A stretch of 33,132 bases of DNA from Astrobacterium formosum (GTDB lineage Bacteria > Pseudomonadota > Alphaproteobacteria > Rhizobiales > Xanthobacteraceae), in assembly GCA_030848545.1 (NCBI GenBank), contig JAVDCA010000045.1, positions 1 through 33,132 of the forward strand, given 5' to 3'. Position numbers and translations under genes: made by a program. Shown here one piece after another: positions 24,704 through 31,893 of the stretch; the stretch's first letter is position 1; each line of letters begins with the position of its first letter. Below the pieces are notes generated by a model, which worked only from the letters and a program-made list of their open reading frames with translations, did no database searches and was not told the DNA's origin.

Positions 24704-25012
24704 TCAATGAGTCCAGGGATTACGGCGGTCGTAGGCGAAATTATCGGAATAAGAGATGGTTCTGCGGGCCGGCGGCGCGGTCTCGTGGACCTGATAGGCC
24801 AGCGCGTGCCGCTCGCAATAGGCGATCGCCTCTTCCTTGGTGGCGAAGCGCAGCCTGATCTGCTGGTTCATGTCGCCCGACGACGTCCAACCCATCAGCG
24901 GCTCGACCTGGCGGGGCTCGGCCGGCTCGAAATCCAGCACCCAGCTCTTCGTGCGGGCGGTACCGGATTGCATGGCGTTCTTGGCCGGCCGGTAGATGCG
25001 TGCGATGCTCAT
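24704..25012 (-). CDS. NDUFS4-type NADH-ubiquinone oxidoreductase accessory subunit
   Basis: 102 residues. The start at 25012 ([15 protein letters not shown]) fits the family N-terminus; the open frame further upstream to 25336 has no comparable start signal. The conserved ETC complex I region is seen: [27 protein letters not shown], then [34 protein letters not shown] and a C-terminal [15 protein letters not shown] (each shown only in part). This is the bacterial form of the mitochondrial 18-kDa (AQDQ/NDUFS4) subunit, found in alphaproteobacterial complex I and normally encoded apart from the nuo operon, as here. It binds the peripheral arm at the NADH-oxidising module and is cytoplasmic-side. 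Length matches the family (about 100). Confidence 0.93.
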   Translation of the reverse strand: MSIARIYRPAKNAMQSGTARTKSWVLDFEPAEPRQVEPLMGWTSSGDMNQQIRLRFATKEEAIAYCERHALAYQVHETAPPARRTISYSDNFAYDRRNPWTH

Positions 25013-25460
25013 TCTGGAAAATCCCGCGGTGTCCCTGCGTCGGACGGCGCAAACGCCAGGAGTCCTCTTAGACGAGCCCTGCCCCGCTGACAAGAAATCC
25101 GGCGCCGTGACCGGGCTGGGAACTCCTGTCCCGGGTTGGGGCGTTCTGTCTCCGCAGGAATTCAAAAAACACGCCCCTTCAAACCGGGGCTGGGCCGACG
25201 CGGGCGCAAATTCCAGCGCCGCGACACTGGCCAGAATCCCGGTCGGCGCCTTGCGATAGGGCGAATCACCAATCGCTCGCGACGATCCGGCATCGTGGCG
25301 TCGCGGCATCGGGTCACCCTCGCGGGTGAGGGCCAAAGCGGTCTGAACCCGGGGCTTTCGGAAAATGCCTGTGTGGCAGGCCCCCTAAAGGCGGCAGAGC
25401 GCTGATTGGGCCTCGTCATGCGAGTAGACTTCGCCTATCTGGGCGGGAGGAGTCGATGCC
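25013..25460. other. Intergenic region upstream of NDUFS4-like and SLOG genes
   Basis: About 450 bp between divergent genes. A perfect 6-bp hairpin TCACCC-TCGC-GGGTGA lies at 25314-25329, and GCCTG-TGTGG-CAGGC near 25370 forms another. I looked for a tRNA and found none: no T-loop GTTCGA context with matching acceptor stem. Open frames here look like chance frames of GC-rich DNA. Confidence 0.4.
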
Positions 25461-25847
25461 ATGGACACCCATATGGATGCCAATATGGACAACAGGACCG
25501 GGGCGCGTGTCCTCGTCATCGGCGGGCGTGACTATCGCGACGAGGCGCGCTGCTTCGCCGAACTCGACCGTCTCAATGCCGAGCACAAGTTCGCCGTCAT
25601 CATCCATGGCGGCGCCCCCGGCGCCGACAAGCTGGCCAACGACTGGGCGGTGTCGCGCTCCGTGCCCGTCGAGGTATTTCCCGCCGAATGGAGCAAGCTC
25701 GGCCATTCGGCCGGCCCGCTGCGCAACGCGCAGATGCTCAAGGACGGCCGCCCGACCCTGGTGATCGCATTCCCGGGCGGCAAGGGTACGCGCGACCTCG
25801 TGCGCCGCGCCACCCACAAGGGCCTGCCGGTGGTGCAGATCACCTGA
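25461..25847 (+). CDS. Small SLOG-superfamily (YspA/DUF2493-like) nucleotide-binding protein
   Basis: 128 residues. The start at 25461 has GGGAGGAG about 9 bases upstream; in-frame ATGs at residues 5 and 9 (M-D-T-H-M-D-A-N-M-D-N) are alternatives. A Rossmann-like SLOG fold is clear: strand 1 VLVIGGRDYRD, then FAVIIHGGAPGADKLANDWA (G-G-A-x-G-A-D phosphate-binding signature), LRNAQMLKDGRPTLVIAFPGGKGTRDLV (the second G-G-x-G-T loop) and a last strand VVQIT. Parts are quoted only to show motifs. SLOG proteins bind nucleotides or nucleotide-like ligands and appear in stress, cytokinin-like and immune signalling contexts (TIR-SLATT, LOG, DprA relatives). The YspA branch is also common on phages and plasmids. 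Here it stands alone with no defence partner, so no function is assigned. Confidence 0.87.
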   Translation: MDTHMDANMDNRTGARVLVIGGRDYRDEARCFAELDRLNAEHKFAVIIHGGAPGADKLANDWAVSRSVPVEVFPAEWSKLGHSAGPLRNAQMLKDGRPTLVIAFPGGKGTRDLVRRATHKGLPVVQIT

Positions 25848-26283
25848 TCTCGCAGAGCGCATACAGGCGGCCAGTTCACCTCGTCTCGGGAACGATGCCC
25901 GGCGTCCGCAAAAAATGCCCCCTGCGCGCGGCGGGAATGATTGCAAGCCGCCTGCCGCTACGGCATATATATTATTACATATACAATCGGAAGTATTTTA
26001 GTAAGGAATCAACCGCAAACTCTCGGCTAGGTTATATTCGATACTGACAGCCACGAGGCACGGTTCACAGGCCGCACGCGTTGGCGTGACCCTATTCGGC
26101 GGCGACGGTCCGAGTCGGCAATCCTGAGAGCAAAGGCCAGTCCCACAGCTGCCGCGCGGCGCCGTTCGCTTGCGGCGTTGCGGCATGTGGATGTTATCTC
26201 GCTCCGCCCCTGCCCGCCGCCTGGCATCGAGATAGTCCGCGCGGTGACGCGACACGTGTGCGCATGAAGATTGCGAGGACGAC
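25848..26283. other. Non-coding region with AT-rich patch upstream of second chemoreceptor
   Basis: About 436 bp. Between 25962 and 26045 there is a sharp AT-rich island (ATATATATTATTAC and GGTTATATTCG), unlike the surrounding high-GC sequence. It may be the promoter of the downstream chemoreceptor gene with a long leader, or a trace of foreign DNA. No convincing gene or tRNA is seen; the minus-strand frame at 25998-26285 lacks recognisable features. Confidence 0.4.
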
Positions 26284-28044
26284 ATGTTGCGCAGGTTCCG
26301 CCTAACGATCGGGGTGAAGATCTACGGCATCATCGCCCTGTGCTTCGCCGGGCTCGCCGGCATGGTGCTGTTCGGCATCGCCGAGCAGGGCCGCGCGCTG
26401 GAGGAGCAGAAGAAGCTCGAGCTCGTCCATCTCGGCGAAATGGTCACCAGCATCATCAGGGAGGAGCACGCGGCGGCGCAGAAGGGCCTCGTCTCCGAAG
26501 AGGAGGCCAAGCAGCGCGCCGCCGCCCGCATCGGCAGGCTGCGCTATGACAACGGCAATTACTTCTGGATCAACGACCTTAGCCCCCGCGTCGTCATGCA
26601 TCCGGTCAAGCCGGACCTGATCGGCAAGGATGTCGCCAACGTCAAGGACGGCCGCGGCAAGCCGCTCTATCTCGCCTTCGTGGAGATCGCCAAAACCCGG
26701 GGCCGCGGGTTTTTATATTATCACTATATCAAGCCCGGCGTCGCCGAGCCGCAGCCAAAGCTGTCGCGCATCGAATCCTATCAGCCTTGGGGTTGGGTGA
26801 TCGGCACCGGAGTCACCATCGAGGATATCGCGGCCCAGGCCTGGCGGACGACCGAGCGCGCCCTCATCGCCGCGCTGGCGTTGCTGGTCGTCATCGGCGC
26901 GGTGTCGACACTCGTGGCGCAGCGCACCACGCGGGCGATCCGCGCCACCACGTCGGCGATGCACGATCTCGCCGCAGGACGGCTCGACGTCGTCCTGCCC
27001 GGTCTCGACCGGCGCGATGAGATCGGCGAGATTGCCGCAGCCGTCGAGGCGTTCAAGGTCAAGGCGGTCGAGAAAGCGCAACATGACCTCGAGGCCGTCC
27101 GTTCCGAAGAGGCACGCCGCGCCGAGGAACGTCGCCTCGCCACCGAGCGCGAGGTGCGCGAGCACCAGGCCGCCGAAGAGATCGCCGCGCGGGAGCGCCG
27201 CACCGCCATGGTGGCCCTCGCCAACCGGTTCCAGGCGACCGTCGGCGATGTCATCGGCGCAGTCGCAACAGCGGCCGGCCGGCTCGAAACCGCAGCCGCG
27301 ACCCTGGCCCACACGGCCGAGACCACGCAAAGCTTGTCGGGCTCGGTCGCCAGCGCCTCCCAGCAGGCCTCCGCCAATGTCCAGTCGGTCGCCTCGGCGA
27401 CCGAGGAAATGACCTCCTCGGTCGGCGAAATCGGCCGCCAGGTGCGCGAATCGAGCCGCATCGCCGCCGAGGCGGTGACGCAGGCGAAGAGGACCGACGC
27501 CCGCATCGCCGAACTGGCCTCGGCCGCGACCCGCATCGGCGACGTCGTCAAGCTCATCACCGCGATCGCCGAACAGACCAATCTTCTGGCCCTCAACGCC
27601 ACCATCGAGGCCGCGCGCGCCGGCGACGCCGGCAAGGGCTTCGCCGTCGTCGCCCAGGAGGTCAAGGCGCTGGCCGCCCAGACCGCAAAGGCGACCGAGG
27701 AGATCGAGACGCAGATTTCCGGCATGCAGAGCGCGACCGACGACTCGGTTTCCGCCATCAAGGAGATCGGCGGCACCATCCAGCGCGTCTCCGACATCAC
27801 GGTCGCGATCGCCGCCGCCGTCGACCAGCAGGGCGCCACGACGTCGGAAATCGCCCGCAATGTCGGCGAGGCGGCGCGCGGCACCGCCGGCGTCAGCGCC
27901 AACATCGCCGACGTCAGCCACGGCGCCGCCGCGACCGGCTCGGCCTCGGCGCAGGTTCTCGCCGAGGCGACGTCGCTGTCGCATGAAAGCAATCGCCTCA
28001 AAGACGAGGTCGACGAGTTCCTGGCGAGCGTACGCGCGGCGTGA
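26284..28044 (+). CDS. Methyl-accepting chemotaxis protein with single-Cache (sCache_2) sensor
   Basis: 586 residues, start at 26284 with GAGGA about 5 bases upstream. TM1 is about 11-31. The periplasmic sensor (32-193) is a single Cache domain of the sCache_2 type: [63 protein letters not shown]2 is about 194-214 and HAMP about 215-268 ([34 protein letters not shown] in part). A long charged coiled coil (about 270-310) precedes the signalling domain, whose tip [18 protein letters not shown] is near 428-446. The C-terminus is [13 protein letters not shown]. sCache_2 domains usually bind small organic acids such as lactate, propionate or pyruvate; with a pyruvate-type BtsSR-CstA module 17 kb away that is a tempting but untested match. 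Monocistronic by position. Confidence 0.93.
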   Translation: MLRRFRLTIGVKIYGIIALCFAGLAGMVLFGIAEQGRALEEQKKLELVHLGEMVTSIIREEHAAAQKGLVSEEEAKQRAAARIGRLRYDNGNYFWINDLSPRVVMHPVKPDLIGKDVANVKDGRGKPLYLAFVEIAKTRGRGFLYYHYIKPGVAEPQPKLSRIESYQPWGWVIGTGVTIEDIAAQAWRTTERALIAALALLVVIGAVSTLVAQRTTRAIRATTSAMHDLAAGRLDVVLPGLDRRDEIGEIAAAVEAFKVKAVEKAQHDLEAVRSEEARRAEERRLATEREVREHQAAEEIAARERRTAMVALANRFQATVGDVIGAVATAAGRLETAAATLAHTAETTQSLSGSVASASQQASANVQSVASATEEMTSSVGEIGRQVRESSRIAAEAVTQAKRTDARIAELASAATRIGDVVKLITAIAEQTNLLALNATIEAARAGDAGKGFAVVAQEVKALAAQTAKATEEIETQISGMQSATDDSVSAIKEIGGTIQRVSDITVAIAAAVDQQGATTSEIARNVGEAARGTAGVSANIADVSHGAAATGSASAQVLAEATSLSHESNRLKDEVDEFLASVRAA

Positions 28045-28205
28045 AAGGCGCCCGCCGGCCTGGCGCGGCGGCGACCGTGAGGTAGTGGCCGCCGCCCCCG
28101 TGTTGCCCCTGATTTGTTTCGCTTCCGGCGCCACGGGATTTTGTGCTGACTTGATCGACCGGGTTTCGAGGCCGATTCGTCGATCGACGGTCGCCGCGCC
28201 CCCAT

Positions 28206-28403
28206 CTGATCGCGGCCAGCACCTCGGCGAAGGTCCTGCGCTACGGCGTCAACCTCACCTACAAGCCCAACGACGACTGGATCATCGGGGTCGAGCTCGA
28301 CTATCTGGACGCCCGCATCGGCGACATCGTCCCGGTCGGCCCGCAAAACGGGCAAGAGTTCAAGGGGCCGACCGGATATCTGTGGGTGAAGCGCTCGTTT
28401 TGA
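28206..28403 (+). pseudogene. C-terminal remnant of an outer-membrane beta-barrel protein gene
   Basis: An open frame of 65 codons ends in TGA at 28401-28403 and has no ATG; the in-frame TGA at 28152 closes it upstream. The translation shows alternating amphipathic strands: VLRYGVNLTYKPNDDW, then IIGVELDYLDARIG, then GPTGYLWVKRSF with the terminal phenylalanine that marks barrel proteins recognised by the Bam complex. Parental family is not identified. No signal peptide or N-terminal part exists in the window, so this is a decayed or truncated gene, possibly left by a deletion between the chemoreceptor and the EAL gene. A rearrangement boundary near 28150-28205 is likely. Confidence 0.55.
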
Positions 28404-28454
28404 GGGCTGCGGCGGCGTTCGCGGCACGGCAGCCAGCGCACGGTCCGCTCCCAC

Positions 28455-29663
28455 TCATGGGCCGAGCACGATCGGACCACGAAGCGCGGTCCGGGCAAAT
28501 TTCTTCACCCCCATGGGCTTGGCGACCAGGAAACCCTGGACCATGTGGAAGCCGATTTCCCGCACGGCCAGGAATTCGGCACGCGTCTCCACTCCTTCCG
28601 CGACCGTGCGCACGCCGTAGCCTTCGGCGAGCTCGACGATGCGGCGACAGACCAGCTGCTTGAGCTTGTCCTCGGCGCAGTCGCTGACGAACTTGCGGTC
28701 GACCTTGATCTCGACGAACGGAAATTCGTCGATCGCCAGGAATTGCGGCCATTCGGCCCCGAGATCGTCGATGGAGATGCCGATATTGTGGAAGCGGGCC
28801 TGGCGCGCGATCGCCATCGTGGTGTCGAGCTCGCGCGCCACCTCGGTGCCGTTGATCTCGACGATCAGGCCGCGAAAGGCCGGGTGGCGCGGCAGGCGCC
28901 GGGCGAGTTCGCCGAGGCTCGCCGGGTCTTTGAGATAGGCGAGCGGCAGATTGATTGCCAGCTCGACGGACCTGTAGCTGTCGACGAAGTAATGCCAGTC
29001 AGCGACCGCCTGTTCGATGACGAACTCCGACAGGGCGCGGAAGTGCGGATCGCCGTCGTCGGGAATGAAGTAGGCCGGCGGCACCACGCCCCAGGTCGGG
29101 TGCCGCAGCCGGATGAGCGCTTCGGCGCCGCACAGCTCGAAGGAACGCAATTCCATCTTCGGCTGGTACCACAGTTCGAACCAGCCGGAATGCAGGGCGC
29201 CGGCGACATCGACCGGCGGTGGGTCGGGCGGCTCGATCGACAACACGGCGGACAGTCGTTCCCTCAGGTCCCGATGGCGATACGGCGTCGTCAACACGGG
29301 CAGCATGGCAAGCCCGAGAGCTTTGCCGCGCGTGAGCGCCGCCGAAAGCGACAGCAGATCCGCGTGGCCGATGAGCAGAACCGGCCCCGCGAAGAGTGAT
29401 TGCGCCAACCGGTCGAAGGCGAGATCGACGGCAAATCCGTCGTTGGTGACACCGATGACGACGAGATCCGGGTGATCGGCGGCGAGGACCAGCGGCAGAG
29501 CTTCAGGCTCCGCGCACTCGCTGGTCAGCAGCCCGATCTCCTCGATCGCGTCGCACAGGAAGGTGCGGACATGCGGCTGGTGGGTGACGACGCACACACG
29601 GGAAACGAGCTTGCGATGGCCGAACGTTCTTGTGGGCGGATGAGTTTCGGAATCGGGCATCAT
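28455..29663 (-). CDS. EAL-domain protein (cyclic-di-GMP phosphodiesterase type) with receiver-like N-terminus
   Basis: 402 residues from the ATG at 29663, which has GGGGA upstream; an in-frame ATG at 29699 would add 12 residues but has no ribosome-binding site. The N-terminal 20-140 resembles a receiver domain (SRVCVVTHQPHVRTFLCDAIEEIG, PDLVVIGV) but lacks a clear acidic pocket, so it is probably not phosphorylated. The EAL domain (about 155-395) has GAE181ALIRL, A-I-N-L, V-E-I-N-G-T-E, I-D-D-L-G, E-I-K-V-D and AEGVET, which cover the usual metal and catalytic residues. Loop 6 reads DDLGAEWPQF in place of DDFGTGYSSL, which can weaken catalysis or dimer coupling. It is likely a cytoplasmic c-di-GMP hydrolase or a c-di-GMP-binding output protein. 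It is divergent from the radical SAM cluster. Confidence 0.87.
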   Translation of the reverse strand: MMPDSETHPPTRTFGHRKLVSRVCVVTHQPHVRTFLCDAIEEIGLLTSECAEPEALPLVLAADHPDLVVIGVTNDGFAVDLAFDRLAQSLFAGPVLLIGHADLLSLSAALTRGKALGLAMLPVLTTPYRHRDLRERLSAVLSIEPPDPPPVDVAGALHSGWFELWYQPKMELRSFELCGAEALIRLRHPTWGVVPPAYFIPDDGDPHFRALSEFVIEQAVADWHYFVDSYRSVELAINLPLAYLKDPASLGELARRLPRHPAFRGLIVEINGTEVARELDTTMAIARQARFHNIGISIDDLGAEWPQFLAIDEFPFVEIKVDRKFVSDCAEDKLKQLVCRRIVELAEGYGVRTVAEGVETRAEFLAVREIGFHMVQGFLVAKPMGVKKFARTALRGPIVLGP

Positions 29664-29699
29664 CGGGGGTCCCCACAGCTGACGAAACGTAAGCGTCAT

Positions 29700-30145
29700 A
29701 CTGTGCCCGGGGACAGGCTCAAATTTGTTCGCATCTGGGCCGCGTCCCGCAATCGTAAAGATAAGCTTACCGCAGACAATGCGACTCGAATTTCATTCAA
29801 TTGCGATGAGCGGCTGGTACGATGTCCGCTTCGCTACGGACTCGCGGCTGCGGCAGTGAGCAACGGAATGTCAGCCCGTGAAGAAGAGGACCGCAGAACG
29901 TTCGCACGATCCCGTTCGACGCACCGGCGCAATCGACGTCAGGCGCACTGACCCTCCGTAATGACTTCCCGATAACGAAGCTTCTTTCATCACGCTGCGT
30001 AAACAACGTCCGCGTCGCGCGTGCTCGTTTATATACGCCACGATCTCGCGTGCGCTGCGCATGGTTGATTCATGTCATTGACGAAAATTTCTCTCGCCTC
30101 AAAGAAATTTGGCGCACCCTGTCGGCAACCAGCATGGAGTTTGCC
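29700..30145. other. Divergent non-coding region upstream of the radical SAM cluster
   Basis: About 450 bp between the EAL gene and the exported-protein gene. It is AT-richer near 29750-29810 and 30020-30110. TTTATATAC near 30029 could be part of a promoter for the plus-strand cluster. A few short open frames (for example 29871-30062 on the minus strand) have no recognisable features and weak start signals. A strong hairpin at 30085-30110 is listed separately. Confidence 0.4.
30085..30110 (+). promoter_or_regulatory. Hairpin in the leader of the exported-protein gene
   Basis: AAATTTCT (30085-30092) and AGAAATTT (30103-30110) are perfect 8-bp inverted arms around a 10-base loop, ending 35 bp before the start codon at 30146. 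AT-rich arms in a GC-rich genome suggest an operator or an RNA element; there is no T-run. Confidence 0.5.
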
Positions 30146-30706
30146 ATGAGACAGACGACACTCGCTGTGGCTTCGCTGTTGGCCGCCAATGTCGGTTTCT
30201 CGCAGTCGCAGGCGGTAGCGGCAGCAGCCGATTTCGTGACTGACAATTCGCCGAACAACCTGACCGTCAAGCAGCAGAAAGCGATCTTCGCGTTCTCGCG
30301 TGACCAAGCCTCCATGACCATGAACCTGATCGAACAGTGGCCGCACGCGTCCGCCTCCGAGCGAAACAAGATGACGGCGGAATTCGTCGCTGCGTTCTAT
30401 GACGCGATCAAGTCTCATCCTGATTCGGAAGCGATCGTATCCGATTTCGGTCCGTCGCTCCTGATGGCCGACACACTCGGCAACGCCAAGTACCTCGTCG
30501 CCGAGAAAGGCACGATGGCGTCGGCCGAGGTCGACGCCGTCGTCGAGGCGATCAAAGGCAGCGTGATGCGGATCTGCTACGAGACGAACGGCGACGTCGT
30601 CGTGCCTTACGTGCCGGACAAGCTCGCCTGGGGCCAGCACGGCCAACATTTCGTGAGGAGCCGCGGAGGCGGCGGTCGCAAGCCCCCCAAGAGCGGCCGG
30701 CGCTGA
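30146..30706 (+). CDS. Small exported protein with WGQHGQHF motif and Gly/Arg tail; candidate radical SAM substrate
   Basis: 186 residues. The start at 30146 is chosen for GGAG 7 bases upstream and because the protein then begins with a signal peptide (MRQTTLAVASLLAANVGFSQSQA, quoted as two parts: MRQTTLAVASLL and AANVGFSQSQA). Upstream in-frame ATGs at 30134 and 30050 would bury it. A mostly helical region (about 30-155) has NNLTVKQQKAIFAFSRDQ, MTMNLIEQWPHASASERNKM and VEAIKGSVMRICYETNG, with a single cysteine. The end is W162-G-Q-H165-G-Q-H168-F-V-R-S, then four glycines and a KPPKSGRR tail. I do not recognise the family. Two radical SAM/SPASM genes follow on the same strand, so this is a good candidate precursor whose tail is modified before export. 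Aromatic-Gly-Gln repeats (W-G-Q, H-G-Q) resemble the three-residue units cross-linked by cyclophane-forming enzymes. That is inference; a non-RiPP accessory role is possible. Confidence 0.75.
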   Translation: MRQTTLAVASLLAANVGFSQSQAVAAAADFVTDNSPNNLTVKQQKAIFAFSRDQASMTMNLIEQWPHASASERNKMTAEFVAAFYDAIKSHPDSEAIVSDFGPSLLMADTLGNAKYLVAEKGTMASAEVDAVVEAIKGSVMRICYETNGDVVVPYVPDKLAWGQHGQHFVRSRGGGGRKPPKSGRR

Positions 30707-30747
30707 GCATGTTGCCGGCGCACGCGTCGCGCCGGAAATGAGCGGGC

Positions 30748-30773
30748 CCGGCGATTCGTCAACGGATCGCCGG
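30748..30773 (+). promoter_or_regulatory. Hairpin between substrate gene and first radical SAM gene
   Basis: CCGGCGAT (30748-30755) and ATCGCCGG (30766-30773) form a perfect 8-bp stem with a 10-base loop in the 111-bp gap. No T-run follows. It could be a leaky attenuator or RNA-processing stop that lets the substrate be made in excess over the maturases, an arrangement common in RiPP operons. Confidence 0.5.
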
Positions 30774-30817
30774 AGTCGCTGTTCGGCGGCCTTCCCTCGG
30801 CGGAGCCACGGCAGGCG

Positions 30818-31891
30818 ATGGACGATACCCGTGTCCTCATCGTCAGAACCACCACCAACTGCACCCTCGATTGCGGCTACTGCTACGTCCGCGACAAGGG
30901 GCCGGCGAAGATCGACCTCGACTGCGTCGAGCGCCTGATCGAGCAGAGCGCTTGTCTGCCCGAGAGCACGTTGGCGTTCGTCTGGCACGGCGGCGAACCG
31001 CTGCTGATGGGGCTGCGCTTCTTCGAGACCGTGGTGGCGCTGCAGCGTCGCTATCCCAAGCACTTCATCAACGCGGTGCAGACCAACGGCATCGGTCTCG
31101 ACGGACGTTTCGCCCGTTTCTTCAAGGACAACGGCTTTCACGTCTCGGTCAGCGTCGACATCCCGCCGGCACGCCACGATGCCCGCCGGCGTCTCAAGAA
31201 CGGCGGTGGCAGCTTCGAACGCGTGGCGTCCGCCCTGCCGCGGCTGGCCGCCCACGACTTGCCGGTCGCCGTCCTCGCAGTCGTCTCCGATCTGGACGTC
31301 CCGCCGGAGGCCTACGTGGATTTCGTCGAGGCCTACGGCCTCGACAGTCTCGCGCTCAATCTGGAATTCGATCTCGGGCGCAGTCCCGACGACGCGGGTG
31401 GCGCCCGCTACGCACGGCTGCTGTACAGCCTTTATCGTCACGCCGCGCAGTCCGAGCGCGGCTTCACCTTGCGGGAGGCCGAACCCGTGATCGCCGACAT
31501 CCGCCACTTGCCGGCCGGTCACTGCTGGCACCTGCCGCGGCTGTGCGGCTATTCTCACGCCGCGGTGGCCGAGAACGGCGACGTCTTCATCTGCTGCGAC
31601 AAGTTCATCGACTCCCCGTGGCCGTTCGCGAAGCTCGGCAACATCGCCACGGCGACGCTTTCCGACATGTTCACCTCGTCCCGGTTCGCGGACACTATGG
31701 CGGAGCTTTCCGGTTTGCGGGCGCGATGCACCCACGGTTGCGCGATCGGTCGCTTCTGTCGCGGCGCCTGCATCCACGATGCCCTGATGACGCCCTCGCC
31801 CGACCAGCGCCAACGTCAGATCGGCTGCCTCGCCCGCTGCGAGTTCGTCGATGCCGTCCACAAAGACTTCGAAGCCAGCGCGGAGATGTGA
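30818..31891 (+). CDS. Radical SAM/SPASM-domain peptide maturase, first of pair
   Basis: 357 residues, start at 30818 (MDDTRVLIVRTTTNC). The radical SAM cluster motif is C15-T-L-D-C19-G-Y-C22, followed by FVWHGGEPLLMG (the GGEP S-adenosylmethionine-binding motif) and VQTNGIGLD. The C-terminal SPASM region is cysteine-rich: C236, C243, C259, C260, C304, C308, C314, C318, C337 and C341, with the linker LGNIATATLSDMF between the auxiliary-cluster halves. Two extra iron-sulfur clusters are therefore expected. The layout matches anaerobic sulfatase maturase-like and RiPP maturases (sactisynthases, cyclophane synthases). No sulfatase gene is in view. No separate RiPP leader-recognition domain is obvious at the N-terminus. 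The ribosome-binding site is weak. It ends 2 bp before the second maturase, so they are cotranscribed. Confidence 0.9.
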   Translation: MDDTRVLIVRTTTNCTLDCGYCYVRDKGPAKIDLDCVERLIEQSACLPESTLAFVWHGGEPLLMGLRFFETVVALQRRYPKHFINAVQTNGIGLDGRFARFFKDNGFHVSVSVDIPPARHDARRRLKNGGGSFERVASALPRLAAHDLPVAVLAVVSDLDVPPEAYVDFVEAYGLDSLALNLEFDLGRSPDDAGGARYARLLYSLYRHAAQSERGFTLREAEPVIADIRHLPAGHCWHLPRLCGYSHAAVAENGDVFICCDKFIDSPWPFAKLGNIATATLSDMFTSSRFADTMAELSGLRARCTHGCAIGRFCRGACIHDALMTPSPDQRQRQIGCLARCEFVDAVHKDFEASAEM

Positions 31892-31893
31892 GC

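Noticed and set aside
25013-25460. Possible tRNA or structured RNA upstream of the NDUFS4-like gene
   Set aside because: GGGTTGGGG and GGAACTCC segments drew attention, but no cloverleaf with matching acceptor stem and T-loop could be built.
25461-25847. Defence island around the SLOG protein
   Set aside because: Neighbours are a complex I subunit and a chemoreceptor; no nuclease, TIR, SLATT or other effector gene is adjacent.
30050-30145. Upstream extension of the exported-protein gene to the ATG at 30050 (or 30134)
   Set aside because: The extension would place 32 residues before the signal peptide and includes a hairpin; GGAG correctly spaced before 30146 supports the shorter form.
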